Shown in pieces: positions 19,842 through 28,053 of a stretch of 64,000 nucleotides of DNA (its first letter is position 1; the number at the start of each line of letters is the position of its first letter). The notes beneath the pieces are model-generated. The model had not been told where the DNA came from, did not search any database, and saw only the letters and a program-made list of their open reading frames with translations. The position numbers and the translations under genes were made by a program. The stretch is from Desulfopila aestuarii DSM 18488 (GTDB lineage Bacteria > Desulfobacterota > Desulfobulbia > Desulfobulbales > Desulfocapsaceae): assembly GCF_900143695.1 (NCBI RefSeq), contig NZ_FRFE01000012.1:62001-126000 (forward strand), read 5' to 3'.

Positions 19842-19883
19842 CCTCACCGACGATCTCAGTCGGTGAGGTGTAAGGCACACCTC
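19842..19883 (+). terminator. Overlapping hairpins after the efflux operon
   Basis: A perfect 10-base stem (CCTCACCGAC / GTCGGTGAGG, 19842-19868, 7-base loop) overlaps a second 7-base stem (GAGGTGT / ACACCTC, 19865-19883). The second is followed by GTGTTTTCTC. The two cannot form fully at once because they share GAGG. The second looks like a weak intrinsic terminator. Confidence 0.5.
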
Positions 19884-19997
19884 GTGTTTTCTCTTCGTTC
19901 CTCCACTTGCCAGCATTCCTATAACCGGTTAAAACGTCCATTTCATGATTACCGAACCTAGTATAGAACAAAAGATAGACAACAATCGAGGATAGCT

Positions 19998-20249
19998 GTG
20001 GCACGAAAACGGACGAAAATCAGATATTGTTATGAAGATTATATGAATAACAGTTCCGCCGTCGAAAAGGCAGAATATCAGGAGCAGTTCGCCCCACTGA
20101 TCGACATTATCACCCGGGCGGAAGACGATAAAGAGGTGATGGCGCTTGCCAAAGCGTACGACAGCGAGCACGGTACTGAAATGTTCGCCGAAGCCGTACA
20201 TTTGACCGTCTACTGCATCGCCTGCAGTAAATTTGACTGCGACTGTTGA
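19998..20249 (+). CDS. Small cysteine-rich hypothetical protein
   Basis: 83 residues from a GTG at 19998, with GAGG just upstream. It is soluble, acidic and helical in the middle (AEYQEQFAPLIDIITRAEDDKEVMALAKAY). It ends in a cysteine cluster, YCIACSKFDCDC, with four cysteines in the last eleven residues, which could bind a metal or cluster. There is no recognised family. It stands alone between the efflux operon and a leftward lipoprotein gene. Confidence 0.65.
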   Translation: MARKRTKIRYCYEDYMNNSSAVEKAEYQEQFAPLIDIITRAEDDKEVMALAKAYDSEHGTEMFAEAVHLTVYCIACSKFDCDC

Positions 20250-20281
20250 GTTGCGTGCCCCTTCGTTCCCCAACGAAAAAA

Positions 20282-20307
20282 AGGCGGCCTCACCCTTGAG
20301 ACCGCCT
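20282..20307 (-). terminator. Intrinsic terminator of the NTF2-like lipoprotein gene
   Basis: On the minus strand an 11-base stem with one mismatch (AGGCGGTCTCA / TGAGGCCGCCT, 4-base loop) is followed by a run of seven T. It ends the leftward gene at 20346. On the plus strand the stem could also help to end the gene at 19998. Confidence 0.8.
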
Positions 20308-20345
20308 CTTCTATATTTAACGAGCAACGGTTTAACAATTAGGAA

Positions 20346-20789
20346 TCAAGGGTTTGTCTCCTCTACAATGAGCCATATGCCGTCGATCTTTTTCAGCTTA
20401 TAAGACTCAAGCTGTTCCTTGCCGTTACCGAGAAATCGAGTGCTGACAACAGCTTCATCCACACCGATGGTCTTCTGCAGGACCTCCATATCAGTAATTT
20501 TGTATTTGATACCCTCTACCGATTTACGCATTTCACTTTTCGAAACTTTCTCGTCGCCTTTCGTCAAAATAGCGTCATCGGAGTAGAGCGCCAGCCATTT
20601 ATCCCATTCACTCGCACTGATATATTCCTGAACTTTGGCAACGATTGCGTAGACTTCTGTTTCATCACTAGTATTTCCCTGGATATTGCCGATCATCATG
20701 CCCGGGTTTTTGGTTGACTGACACGCGGCCAGCAGTCCAACCAGGAAAAGTACGAGTGCAACATTGATTAACGCCCTGCTCAGTTTCAT
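20346..20789 (-). CDS. Lipoprotein with NTF2/SnoaL-like domain
   Basis: 147 residues. The signal peptide MKLSRALINVALVLFLVGL ends in the lipobox LLAAC. Residues about 42-145 match the cone-shaped NTF2-like fold by pattern: an initial helix pair (ETEVYAIVAKVQEYISASEWDKWLALYSDDA), then strands ending in YKLKKIDGIWLIVEE. Such domains bind small ligands or mediate contacts. A GGGGTG site precedes the ATG, and a strong terminator follows. Exact role unknown. Confidence 0.75.
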   Translation of the reverse strand: MKLSRALINVALVLFLVGLLAACQSTKNPGMMIGNIQGNTSDETEVYAIVAKVQEYISASEWDKWLALYSDDAILTKGDEKVSKSEMRKSVEGIKYKITDMEVLQKTIGVDEAVVSTRFLGNGKEQLESYKLKKIDGIWLIVEETNP

Positions 20790-21155
20790 TTTTCACCCCT
20801 TTTATAGAATATCAACGAATTGCAGAATATCCACCAGCCTGGAAATCCTTTGTAATGAGACTTGTGCTTACCATGAACAACCTCTCAATACAATAGGCAT
20901 ATTTACCTAATTTCATTTATCTTTAGCAAAAAACCTGACCAACAATACTGCCACCATCCCAAACCAGGGAGCATAGGACGATTGCATCATGTTCCCAACA
21001 CTCAACCACATCTGATCTCTTTATTTTGGAAAAACCAGAAAAATTATATAATCCTTGCGAAAATGATGGCCTGAATCTGTTCATCTGGTAACATAAGGAT
21101 GTAACGACATTTTTCAGCATCGTGATATCTTTTTGAGGTGAGCAGAATTCAGACC
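20790..21155. other. Divergent intergenic region
   Basis: About 366 AT-rich bases between the leftward lipoprotein gene and the rightward PocR-GGDEF gene. It should hold both promoters. No clear consensus promoter, RNA gene or additional reading frame was recognised. Confidence 0.5.
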
Positions 21156-22388
21156 ATGACACGACATTATCCCCCTAATGATGACACAAAACGTGCCCGG
21201 CAACATCATGAGACCTTTCTCAAGAATTACTCTTTGATCGATATCATCGATATTAATCATCTTCAAGAGTTGCAGGACTCGTTTGCCAAAGCCCATCGTA
21301 TCGCCTCATCCATCGTCGACATTACCGGTTCCCCTATCACCAAGCCCAGTAATTACTGTGAAGTTTGCCAAATTATACGCGGGACCGAAAAAGGTCTGCT
21401 CAACTGCATGCGTTCCGGCAAGGTACTGGGAGAAATGTCGCTTAGAACCCAGAAACCCTATTGCCACTCCTGTGAGAGCATAGGCTTTCTCGACGCCGCA
21501 GCCCCGATCGTTATCGAAAATGTTCACGTGGCAAACTGGTTGATCGGGCAGAACTCAATAGGCAGTGTCAATGAAGAACGCATTATTTCCTATGCTGAAG
21601 AAATTGGCGTTGATTCCGAAAGGATGCTCAGAGCCTTTCATAAAATGGGAAAAATGTCGGAGGAACACTTCAGGGAAAAGCTTGATTTTCTCTGGCTCAT
21701 GGCCAACCGGCTCTCCAATCAGGCGTATCAGCAACTCCGATACCAGACCATGTTAAGATCGCTTGAAAAATCGCAGAAAGAACTCAACGAGTACAAGAAC
21801 AACCTGGAGCAAATCGTCAACCAGCGCACGAACGAACTGGAAGAGGCGATACAACGTATCCGGCAAATTTCCATCCGTGACGCGCTGACCGGTTGCTTCA
21901 ATCGGGGCGGGATTAACGAATACCTACCTAAAGAGATGAAACGAGCCAGGCGCTATAACAACCCAATAGCCATCCTTATCTTCGACCTGGACCATTTCAA
22001 GAGAATCAACGACAACTACGGCCATCAGTCCGGTGACCTGGTATTGAAACAGGTTGTTGAAACGATACAGCAGCTCATTCGCCAGGATGTGGATTGGTTG
22101 GGTCGATTCGGCGGTGAGGAGTTCATCCTTATCATGCCGCTGACCGACACTGAAGGTGCAGTGGAAATCGCTGAACGTCTACGGGAGGCAGTAGCCGAGA
22201 TCCCCTTCCTTTTCTCCGGGGAAGCCGTGCATGTCACCGCAAGTTTTGGGGTAAGCTCCATTGAAGAATGGCAGACTGCCGAAGATGTATCCCATGAAAC
22301 ACTACTGAACAGCGCCGATGTTTATCTCTATCAGGCGAAGAGTAATGGGCGTAACCTTGTTGTAGCCGGTCCCCCTGGGGTAAATTAG
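21156..22388 (+). CDS. PocR-domain diguanylate cyclase (GGDEF)
   Basis: About 410 residues from ATG 21156; a GTG at 21138 in the same frame is an alternative. A PocR-type sensory domain spans about 25-190, with conserved Cys segments CEVCQIIRG, LNCMRSG and YCHSCESIGFLDAAAPIVI. PocR domains bind small hydrocarbon or diol ligands and may use the cysteines for metal. A coiled-coil linker (about 200-240) leads to a GGDEF domain with GRFGGEEFILIM and the metal/GTP residues in FDLDHFKRINDNYGHQSGD, so it should be an active c-di-GMP synthase. No EAL domain. It stands alone between a lipoprotein and an OmpA gene. A PilZ-domain protein at 59668 in this window could be one c-di-GMP receiver. Confidence 0.88.
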   Translation: MTRHYPPNDDTKRARQHHETFLKNYSLIDIIDINHLQELQDSFAKAHRIASSIVDITGSPITKPSNYCEVCQIIRGTEKGLLNCMRSGKVLGEMSLRTQKPYCHSCESIGFLDAAAPIVIENVHVANWLIGQNSIGSVNEERIISYAEEIGVDSERMLRAFHKMGKMSEEHFREKLDFLWLMANRLSNQAYQQLRYQTMLRSLEKSQKELNEYKNNLEQIVNQRTNELEEAIQRIRQISIRDALTGCFNRGGINEYLPKEMKRARRYNNPIAILIFDLDHFKRINDNYGHQSGDLVLKQVVETIQQLIRQDVDWLGRFGGEEFILIMPLTDTEGAVEIAERLREAVAEIPFLFSGEAVHVTASFGVSSIEEWQTAEDVSHETLLNSADVYLYQAKSNGRNLVVAGPPGVN

Positions 22389-22447
22389 AAGATAGGAGAC
22401 ATTCAGGGAGAGATCATTTTCCAACGGACGGTTGCCCATAAACAATA

Positions 22448-22479
22448 AAAGGGGCTATCCCTTGTGGAATAGCCCCTTT
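22448..22479. terminator. Bidirectional terminator
   Basis: An 11-base perfect stem (AAAGGGGCTAT / ATAGCCCCTTT) with a 10-base loop lies between the convergent PocR-GGDEF and OmpA genes. A short T stretch follows it on either strand, so it can serve both. Confidence 0.75.
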
Positions 22480-22520
22480 CTCAGTTCAACAACCGGACAA
22501 AGCCGATTGGAAAACTCTTA

Positions 22521-23393
22521 CTATCTTCTGCTCGGGGTGAATTCAACCCTTCTGTTCTGCGCACGACCCTCAGCGGTATCGTTCGTTGCCGCCGGACGGG
22601 TCTCACCGTAACCAACTGCAGTAAGCTTGTCAGCAGGAACACCAACAGTGTTCACGAGATACTTGACAACCGCATTAGCACGTCTCTCAGAGAGTTTCTG
22701 GTTGTAGGCATCAGTACCGACAGAGTCTGTATGTCCTTCAACAGCAACTTCCAGATCCGGATTCATGTCGAAGATTTCCTTGGCACCTTTCAGGTCTTCT
22801 TTGTACTCGGCCTTGAGGTTGGATTTATCGAAGTCAAAAAGAATGCCTGTGTAGACCCAGCAACCATCCTCATTAACTTTCACGCCTTTCGGGGTATCCG
22901 GACAACGATCTCTGCTGTTCAGGACGCCGTCGCCATCATCATCACCGTCAACAAACGGCAGATCGTACATGGCAAAAATTCTCGTCCACTCATCGCCATT
23001 GAAAGCAATACTTGGTGCAGATTTCACCATAACTTCGCCGTCTTTAACCACAGCATAGTCAGTAACTGCATTCTCTTTTACCTTCTCAGGATTGATTTGC
23101 AGGCCATATGCAGTGAAGATGGAATGGTATTGCATTGGACTGTATGCTATATCAAGATCATTGAAAGCAACCTGACCATCAGCAGCCTTGGCATATGTAG
23201 CAGGAACATTACCAACAGCATCAGCTGACATGCTTATTCCACAAGCCTCGATAAGTTTATTAAACTTAGATGACGGATAAGCAGTGGATTCTTTGTAAAA
23301 ACCAACGCCGGCATCGGCAGGAATCTCGATGGCCAGAGCAGGCGTGCTCAGAGCAAGTGCGGCCAGGGCAACAAATACAGTTCTTTTCAACAT
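22521..23393 (-). CDS. OmpA family protein with calcium-binding repeat
   Basis: 290 residues. A cleavable signal peptide (MLKRTVFVALAALALSTPALA) leads to an N-terminal domain of about 120 residues without a recognised barrel pattern. A thrombospondin type-3-like acidic repeat follows (DGDDDGDGVLNSRDRCPDTPKG, near 150-170). A C-terminal OmpA peptidoglycan-binding domain has FDFDKSNLK, VEGHTDSVGTDAYNQKLSERRA and GYGETRPAATN, with the expected Asp and Arg contacts. It ends RRVEFTPSRR. It anchors the outer membrane to the cell wall. AAGGAG precedes the start. Confidence 0.92.
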   Translation of the reverse strand: MLKRTVFVALAALALSTPALAIEIPADAGVGFYKESTAYPSSKFNKLIEACGISMSADAVGNVPATYAKAADGQVAFNDLDIAYSPMQYHSIFTAYGLQINPEKVKENAVTDYAVVKDGEVMVKSAPSIAFNGDEWTRIFAMYDLPFVDGDDDGDGVLNSRDRCPDTPKGVKVNEDGCWVYTGILFDFDKSNLKAEYKEDLKGAKEIFDMNPDLEVAVEGHTDSVGTDAYNQKLSERRANAVVKYLVNTVGVPADKLTAVGYGETRPAATNDTAEGRAQNRRVEFTPSRR

Positions 23394-24567
23394 TTCTTTT
23401 CTCCTTAAGTCTTATACTACATTTCTTCTGAAAAAGCGGTTTTCTATCACAGCAACATTCATGTGTCTTCTATATTATGTCCACCTGGACAATCCCTTGA
23501 AAAACCTTGCCACTTTTATCTACGACATCATTCTGATCTGTCGTGCTGAACCCCGGCTCTCTCCAAACCGAAGCAACGTATGTTACCGGTTCCCTCCTTT
23601 TATCCAAAATGTAGTAATTTTAATCACTCAGCATGGTTATCAAGGTGTATCAAATTAAGCATGTGGTAAAGAATAATCAGGCAAGTTCAACAATCAAGCC
23701 ATGTTTAACGAAAAAAACAATAGGTTCCGCGCAGATTGATGGTAGTCGAACCTGTCCTTTGTGCAGAGACATCCTTCAACCCACGTCATGAATATCACGG
23801 CTTCCTGACTAATTGAGCCTGTATGCTCTTTTGTAACCGATGGAATTCTCCTAATAGCAAAAAATGTTACATTTCAAACTATTACAGAACATTTGAAAGG
23901 CTGCAAGCAACCACCCCAACCGAAATTTGGCATCATCTGCAAGCCAAATAAATAAAGAGCTAGACAGAGTACCAAAGCCTTCATAGTAGGGTATTTTGAT
24001 ACTAGCCTTTAATTTCAAATAATTCCACGAAAATTTTTAGCAAACCAACAAGGTTCTGTCAATTGGCTCCATTTTTTCTCACTAGAGAAATGGCACTTCT
24101 TCGGCCATCCCCGACATCGTCATTCCCTTCTTTTCTCAGTCAGGGCATGGAGAGGGGAACGTGCGGTTTCTTTGTGAAAGGAAATTTACCGTTGCTGGCC
24201 ATCATATTTCCCACCGAAAATAGAACAACATTGAAGATGAGTCAGTTTCATATAACACATTATATTACCGTGAATATCTTTTGACTAATAGCGTGTATTG
24301 CAAGGTAAACGGCAATAAATCCGACGACTCTGCGGCAGGATGATAACTATAAGGTAGAGTCCCAAAAAAGATCGAGGAGTTTTTCAGTGACATTCCGCAG
24401 AAATTCGATATTTTATTGTCACTTATTTATTATCCCGGAAAACAACCTTTTTCAGCAACATGAGATTTCGCGTCTGTTTTTCGGACATGGAACATTTTTC
24501 ACGGCTGCCCCCACAAGAGGATGCGCAGCCTGTCTTTTCGTTTCTCTTTTCGTTCAAGGAGCATACA
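23394..24567. other. Long intergenic region
   Basis: Nearly 1.2 kb of AT-rich sequence between divergent ompA-like and Fe-S scaffold genes. Open frames in it (for example 24063-24284 plus) lack ribosome binding sites and family features. The frame of the scaffold gene is open back to 24460, but a good start is at 24568. Promoters for both neighbours and possibly a small RNA could lie here; none is recognised. Confidence 0.5.
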
Positions 24568-25260
24568 ATGCAATACACTTCCGAAATCATGGAGATGTGT
24601 CGCGTGGCGCAATCTGCCGGCCACGGCCCCGCACCCATTCCCCAGGAAGGTGGCTGGACCAAGGCAAAGGAAGTCACCGACATTTCCGGACTCACCCATG
24701 GCGTAGGCTGGTGCGCCCCTCAGCAGGGTGCCGCAAAACTGACTCTCAACATCAAGAACGGTATTATCGAGGAAGCCCTGGTCGAAACCATCGGTTGCAC
24801 CGGTATGACCCATTCTGCAGCAATGGCCTCTGAAATTCTTCCTGGCAAGACTCTGCTTGAGGCGCTGAACACCGATCTTGTCTGCGACGCCATCAACGTT
24901 GCCATGCGGGAACTTTTTCTGCAGATCGTCTATGGTCGCAGCCAGTCCGCTTTCTCCGAAGGTGGCCTGCCGATCGGTGCAGGTTTGGAAGATCTCGGCA
25001 AAGGGCTGCGTTCTGTTTGCGGTACGATGTATGGCACCAGCGCCAAAGGACCGCGATACCTGGAAATGGCCGAAGGCTATGTCATGGCAATCGGCCTGGA
25101 CGCGAATGATGAGATCATCGGCTACAAATTCGTCAACATCGGCAAGATGATGGAAGCCATCAAAAAAGGAACGGATCCTGCCAACGCGCTGGAGTCCGCC
25201 TCTGGCACCTACGGCAGATTTAACGATGCGGTCAAGACTATTGACCCACGCCATGAATAG
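24568..25260 (+). CDS. IscU/NifU-like iron-sulfur scaffold protein paired with GGGtGRT protein
   Basis: 230 residues from ATG 24568 (AAGGAG at good spacing). Conserved cysteine sites recall the IscU/NifU N-terminal scaffold: GVGWCAPQQGAAK, ETIGCTGMTHSAAMASEILPG, DLVCDAIN and LRSVCGTMYGTS. The protein is longer than IscU by about 100 residues, and the C-terminal part (GYVMAIGLDANDEIIGYKFVNIGKM) is specific to this subfamily. It precedes the GGGtGRT gene by 11 bases, the usual arrangement for this pair in anaerobes. A role in Fe-S assembly or repair is inferred; the real function of the pair is not established. Confidence 0.85.
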   Translation: MQYTSEIMEMCRVAQSAGHGPAPIPQEGGWTKAKEVTDISGLTHGVGWCAPQQGAAKLTLNIKNGIIEEALVETIGCTGMTHSAAMASEILPGKTLLEALNTDLVCDAINVAMRELFLQIVYGRSQSAFSEGGLPIGAGLEDLGKGLRSVCGTMYGTSAKGPRYLEMAEGYVMAIGLDANDEIIGYKFVNIGKMMEAIKKGTDPANALESASGTYGRFNDAVKTIDPRHE

Positions 25261-25271
25261 GGAGGGAAATT

Positions 25272-26270
25272 ATGGCACTGTTTGAAAGTTACGACAGACG
25301 GATCGGCCAAATTACCCCGGTCCTTAACAAATACGACATGCAATCACTGGAAGAGGCTCGTGAAATCTGCCTATCCCGCGGTGTCGATGTTGCTGAGCTC
25401 GTCAAATCCATCCAGCCTATCTGTTTTGAAAACGCCTGCTGGGCCTACACCCTGGGGGCGGCTATTGCTATCAGGAAAGGGTTGACCAAGGCCGCAGATA
25501 TCGCTGCCACCCTTGGTGAGGGATTGCAGGCCTTCTGCATCCCCGGCTCCGTCGCCGACGACCGCAAGGTGGGTATCGGCCATGGCAACCTCGCCTCCAT
25601 GCTCTTGAAAGAAGAGACCAAATGCTTCGCTTTTCTGGCGGGACATGAGTCATTTGCCGCCGCCGAAGGCGCCATCGGTATTGCCAAATCTGCCAACAGG
25701 GTTCGTGAGACTCCGCTGAGGGTAATTCTGAATGGACTTGGAAAAGATGCGGCCAGGATCATCTCCCGCATCAACGGCTTCACCTATGTCCAAAGCAGCT
25801 TTGATTACGCCACAGGTGAGCTGAAGGTTGTCGCTGAAACCGTCTATTCTGACGGCGACCGAAGAAAAGTCCGCTGCTTTGGCGCTGACGACGTACGCGA
25901 AGGTGTAGCGATCAACCATATGGAAGGTGTCGATGTCTCCATCACCGGCAACTCCACCAACCCGACCCGCTTTCAGCATCCGGTCGCCGGCACGTATAAG
26001 AAAGAGTGCCTGCTGCAGGGGAAAAACTATTTCAGCGTCGCCTCCGGCGGCGGCACTGGCCGCACCCTGCATCCCGATAATATGGGTGCAGGTCCAGCCT
26101 CCTACGGCATGACCGACACCATGGGCCGAATGCACTCTGACGCCCAGTTTGCCGGTTCCTCTTCTGTCCCGGCCCACGTCGAGATGATGGGGCTGATCGG
26201 CATGGGTAACAACCCCATGGTCGGTGCCAGCGTGGCCGTTGCTGTGGCGCTGGAACAGGCTACTGCCTGA
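25272..26270 (+). CDS. GGGtGRT protein
   Basis: 332 residues, named for the motif GGGTGRT seen at residues 259-265, followed by LHPDNMGAGPASYGMTDTMGRMHSDAQF. The family is highly conserved in anaerobic bacteria and archaea but has no known activity. Glycine-rich loops (VASGGGTGRT, GNNPMVGASVAVAVALEQ) suggest a nucleotide or cofactor site. Conserved cysteines include those in IQPICFENACWAYTLG. GGGAGG precedes the start, and the gene forms an operon with the scaffold-like protein upstream. Confidence 0.9.
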   Translation: MALFESYDRRIGQITPVLNKYDMQSLEEAREICLSRGVDVAELVKSIQPICFENACWAYTLGAAIAIRKGLTKAADIAATLGEGLQAFCIPGSVADDRKVGIGHGNLASMLLKEETKCFAFLAGHESFAAAEGAIGIAKSANRVRETPLRVILNGLGKDAARIISRINGFTYVQSSFDYATGELKVVAETVYSDGDRRKVRCFGADDVREGVAINHMEGVDVSITGNSTNPTRFQHPVAGTYKKECLLQGKNYFSVASGGGTGRTLHPDNMGAGPASYGMTDTMGRMHSDAQFAGSSSVPAHVEMMGLIGMGNNPMVGASVAVAVALEQATA

Positions 26271-26288
26271 TCGCAGTCTTTGGTACTC

Positions 26289-26329
26289 AACCCTTCTGGG
26301 CTCCTGGCGTCCCAGATCCCGGAAGGGTT
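26289..26329 (+). terminator. Hairpin after the GGGtGRT gene
   Basis: Outer 8-base stem AACCCTTC / GAAGGGTT and inner 5-base stem CTGGG / CCCAG, with a bulge on the right side, start 19 bases after the stop codon. There is no T run, so termination strength is uncertain. Confidence 0.5.
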
Positions 26330-26535
26330 CATCAACCAGACAGTACCACTCGTCACCCACCACTTCCTGACAAATTTCATCATCTCCACAGTGCATTTTC
26401 CCTGTCGATACGGTATAGTGGATTCCAGTTTAAGCCAATCGGCGAAATGTGATATATCGCCGGGACTTTTCCGTGGTCCGCTGTCACGTGCCACCAGGCA
26501 GCGGCTGTGACCATCCCACTTATTCAGGAGGACTC

Positions 26536-26727
26536 ATGAAGGTCAAGATCACCAGTCAGTGTATGGGCGACAGGAACTGCAACAAACTCTGCCCGGAAGT
26601 ATTCGAGTACGATGAAGACCAACTGCTCTCCATCGTAAAGTTTGATGAGATTCCCGAAAAATATGAGGATGTGGTTCGGCAGGCAATGCGGGAATGCGGC
26701 GCGGATGCCATCGAAATCATCGAATAG
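26536..26727 (+). CDS. Single-cluster ferredoxin
   Basis: 63 residues after an AGGAGG site. The N-terminal motif is Cys9-Met-Gly-Asp12-x2-Cys15-x3-Cys19-Pro, the pattern of monocluster ferredoxins where Asp replaces the second cysteine. The last ligand is Cys54 in ECGADAIEI, where most relatives have Cys-Pro. With Asp12 the cluster may be a 3Fe-4S form or a 4Fe-4S form with Asp ligation. It lies 2 bases before the rubrerythrin gene, so it probably donates electrons to it. Confidence 0.85.
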   Translation: MKVKITSQCMGDRNCNKLCPEVFEYDEDQLLSIVKFDEIPEKYEDVVRQAMRECGADAIEIIE

Positions 26728-26729
26728 CC

Positions 26730-27305
26730 ATGGGGAAGTTCACTGAAAGCCGAACAGCCAGGAATATCCTGATCTCTTTTTCGGCGGAAAGCCAGGCCCG
26801 TACCCGCTATAATTTTTTTGCGCGTCGGGCTGAAGAAGATGGCTATATCCAAATCGCCAGGATATTCGACGATACCGCACGGGAAGAATACGAGCATGCG
26901 CACAGGTTTTTCAAGTTCTTCAACGGAGGGGAATACGAAACCACCTGGTCTTTTCCGGCCGGGGTCACGCTCGACACCCGAGCCAATCTCCTGTCGGCGG
27001 CAGAACTCGAACGCTATGTGCATGAAGAGATGTACAAGGGTTTTGCCAAAATCGCCCGCGAGGAGGGATTTATCCGCGCGGCCGATACCTTTGATGCCAT
27101 TAGCGTTGCGGAACAGCACCATGAGCAGCTGTATCGTGAGCTGGCAGCAAATATAGACGCAGCTCGGGTCTTTGTTCGAGAGGAGCCACAGCTCTGGAAA
27201 TGCCTTGGCTGCGGTTACATCCACCAGGGCGTTGAAGCACCGGACAAATGTCCAGCCTGCGTCCGACCTCAGGGCTATTTTGAGCTGCTGGGCAAAAACT
27301 GGTAG
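26730..27305 (+). CDS. Rubrerythrin
   Basis: 191 residues. An N-terminal ferritin-like diiron domain carries Glu and His ligands in FSAESQARTRYNFFARRA, DDTAREEYEHAHRFFKF, LERYVHEEMYKGFAKIAREEG and SVAEQHHEQLYREL. A C-terminal rubredoxin-like domain has CLGCGYIHQG and CPAC for the iron site. It reduces hydrogen peroxide in anaerobes, taking electrons at the rubredoxin centre. Start 26730 is 2 bases after the ferredoxin stop, which makes a tight oxidative-stress operon. A terminator follows. Confidence 0.95.
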   Translation: MGKFTESRTARNILISFSAESQARTRYNFFARRAEEDGYIQIARIFDDTAREEYEHAHRFFKFFNGGEYETTWSFPAGVTLDTRANLLSAAELERYVHEEMYKGFAKIAREEGFIRAADTFDAISVAEQHHEQLYRELAANIDAARVFVREEPQLWKCLGCGYIHQGVEAPDKCPACVRPQGYFELLGKNW

Positions 27306-27334
27306 CCTGCAACAACTGTATTATCACCAACCAG

Positions 27335-27365
27335 CAGCGCCATGTTCCTTTGAAACATGGCGCTG
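27335..27365 (+). terminator. Intrinsic terminator after rubrerythrin
   Basis: A perfect 12-base stem (CAGCGCCATGTT / AACATGGCGCTG) with a 7-base loop is followed by TTCTTC, 30 bases after the stop codon. It also lies just past the convergent gene ending at 27395 and could serve that gene. Confidence 0.75.
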
Positions 27366-27394
27366 TTCTTCAATAGCTCGCCATTATTACCTTG

Positions 27395-28024
27395 TCACCC
27401 TGCGACAGCAGAAGCCAGTGCTGCGATCATCGTCCCACAGGCCTCCTCTATATTGCTCCCAAAGCTGACTACCCCATCCTGATGACCATCCATGACAAAC
27501 AACCGGCAGTTCCGAACTGACTTTAGAGAAAATAGCTCATCAACTGCCAGAGCCATTTCCACAGTGCCATAGGCCACATCACGTGGCGTACGTGGCAGGC
27601 CCATCGCCTCTGCCTGGTTCCAAATCTCTGGTGAATGTGCATGTACAACACTGCCTATAGTCACATCCAAGAGATACAGTTGCCCATGGGTCAATGCTTC
27701 TGAAGACGGCTTGGTAAGTCCCATGCTACTAACGGAGTTGGTCAGAGGGTCACATTGTGTCACCAATGCATATTCCGAGCAGGAGAGAAACGGCGACTTA
27801 CCGGTCTGGGTACCGGAAATCAGAAAACTGCTCCTCGCATCTGACGTCCTGCAGCTGATATTACCAAATCCCAAACCCTGGTATCGCTCCGGCTCCTGAC
27901 CGATAAGCCCCAGCCGGTGCAGGACATGCCGCCAGCCGTTGAGCTCGGCGGTCATCTCCTTGGTAATACATCTTTTTTGATGAAAATCGAGCCGGAATTT
28001 GACAACACCTTCACGCTGCTCCAT
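27395..28024 (-). CDS. Class II aldolase/adducin family protein
   Basis: 209 residues. Segments fitting the fold are GLGFGNISCRT (phosphate-binding loop), FLISGTQTGK, and VVHAHSPEIW, which gives two zinc-type histidines. A third ligand could be the His in VMDGHQDGVVSFG. The family includes fuculose-phosphate aldolases, methylthioribulose-phosphate dehydratases and sugar epimerases; the substrate cannot be told. A GAGG element precedes ATG 28024. It is followed upstream, on the same strand, by the amino-acid binding protein gene (30-base gap). Confidence 0.78.
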   Translation of the reverse strand: MEQREGVVKFRLDFHQKRCITKEMTAELNGWRHVLHRLGLIGQEPERYQGLGFGNISCRTSDARSSFLISGTQTGKSPFLSCSEYALVTQCDPLTNSVSSMGLTKPSSEALTHGQLYLLDVTIGSVVHAHSPEIWNQAEAMGLPRTPRDVAYGTVEMALAVDELFSLKSVRNCRLFVMDGHQDGVVSFGSNIEEACGTMIAALASAVAG

Positions 28025-28053
28025 GAAACCTCACCCCTCCTGATATCCTGTCT

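Noticed and set aside
24387-24833. 148-codon plus frame overlapping the Fe-S scaffold gene
   Set aside because: It overlaps a well-supported gene in another frame and has no domain.
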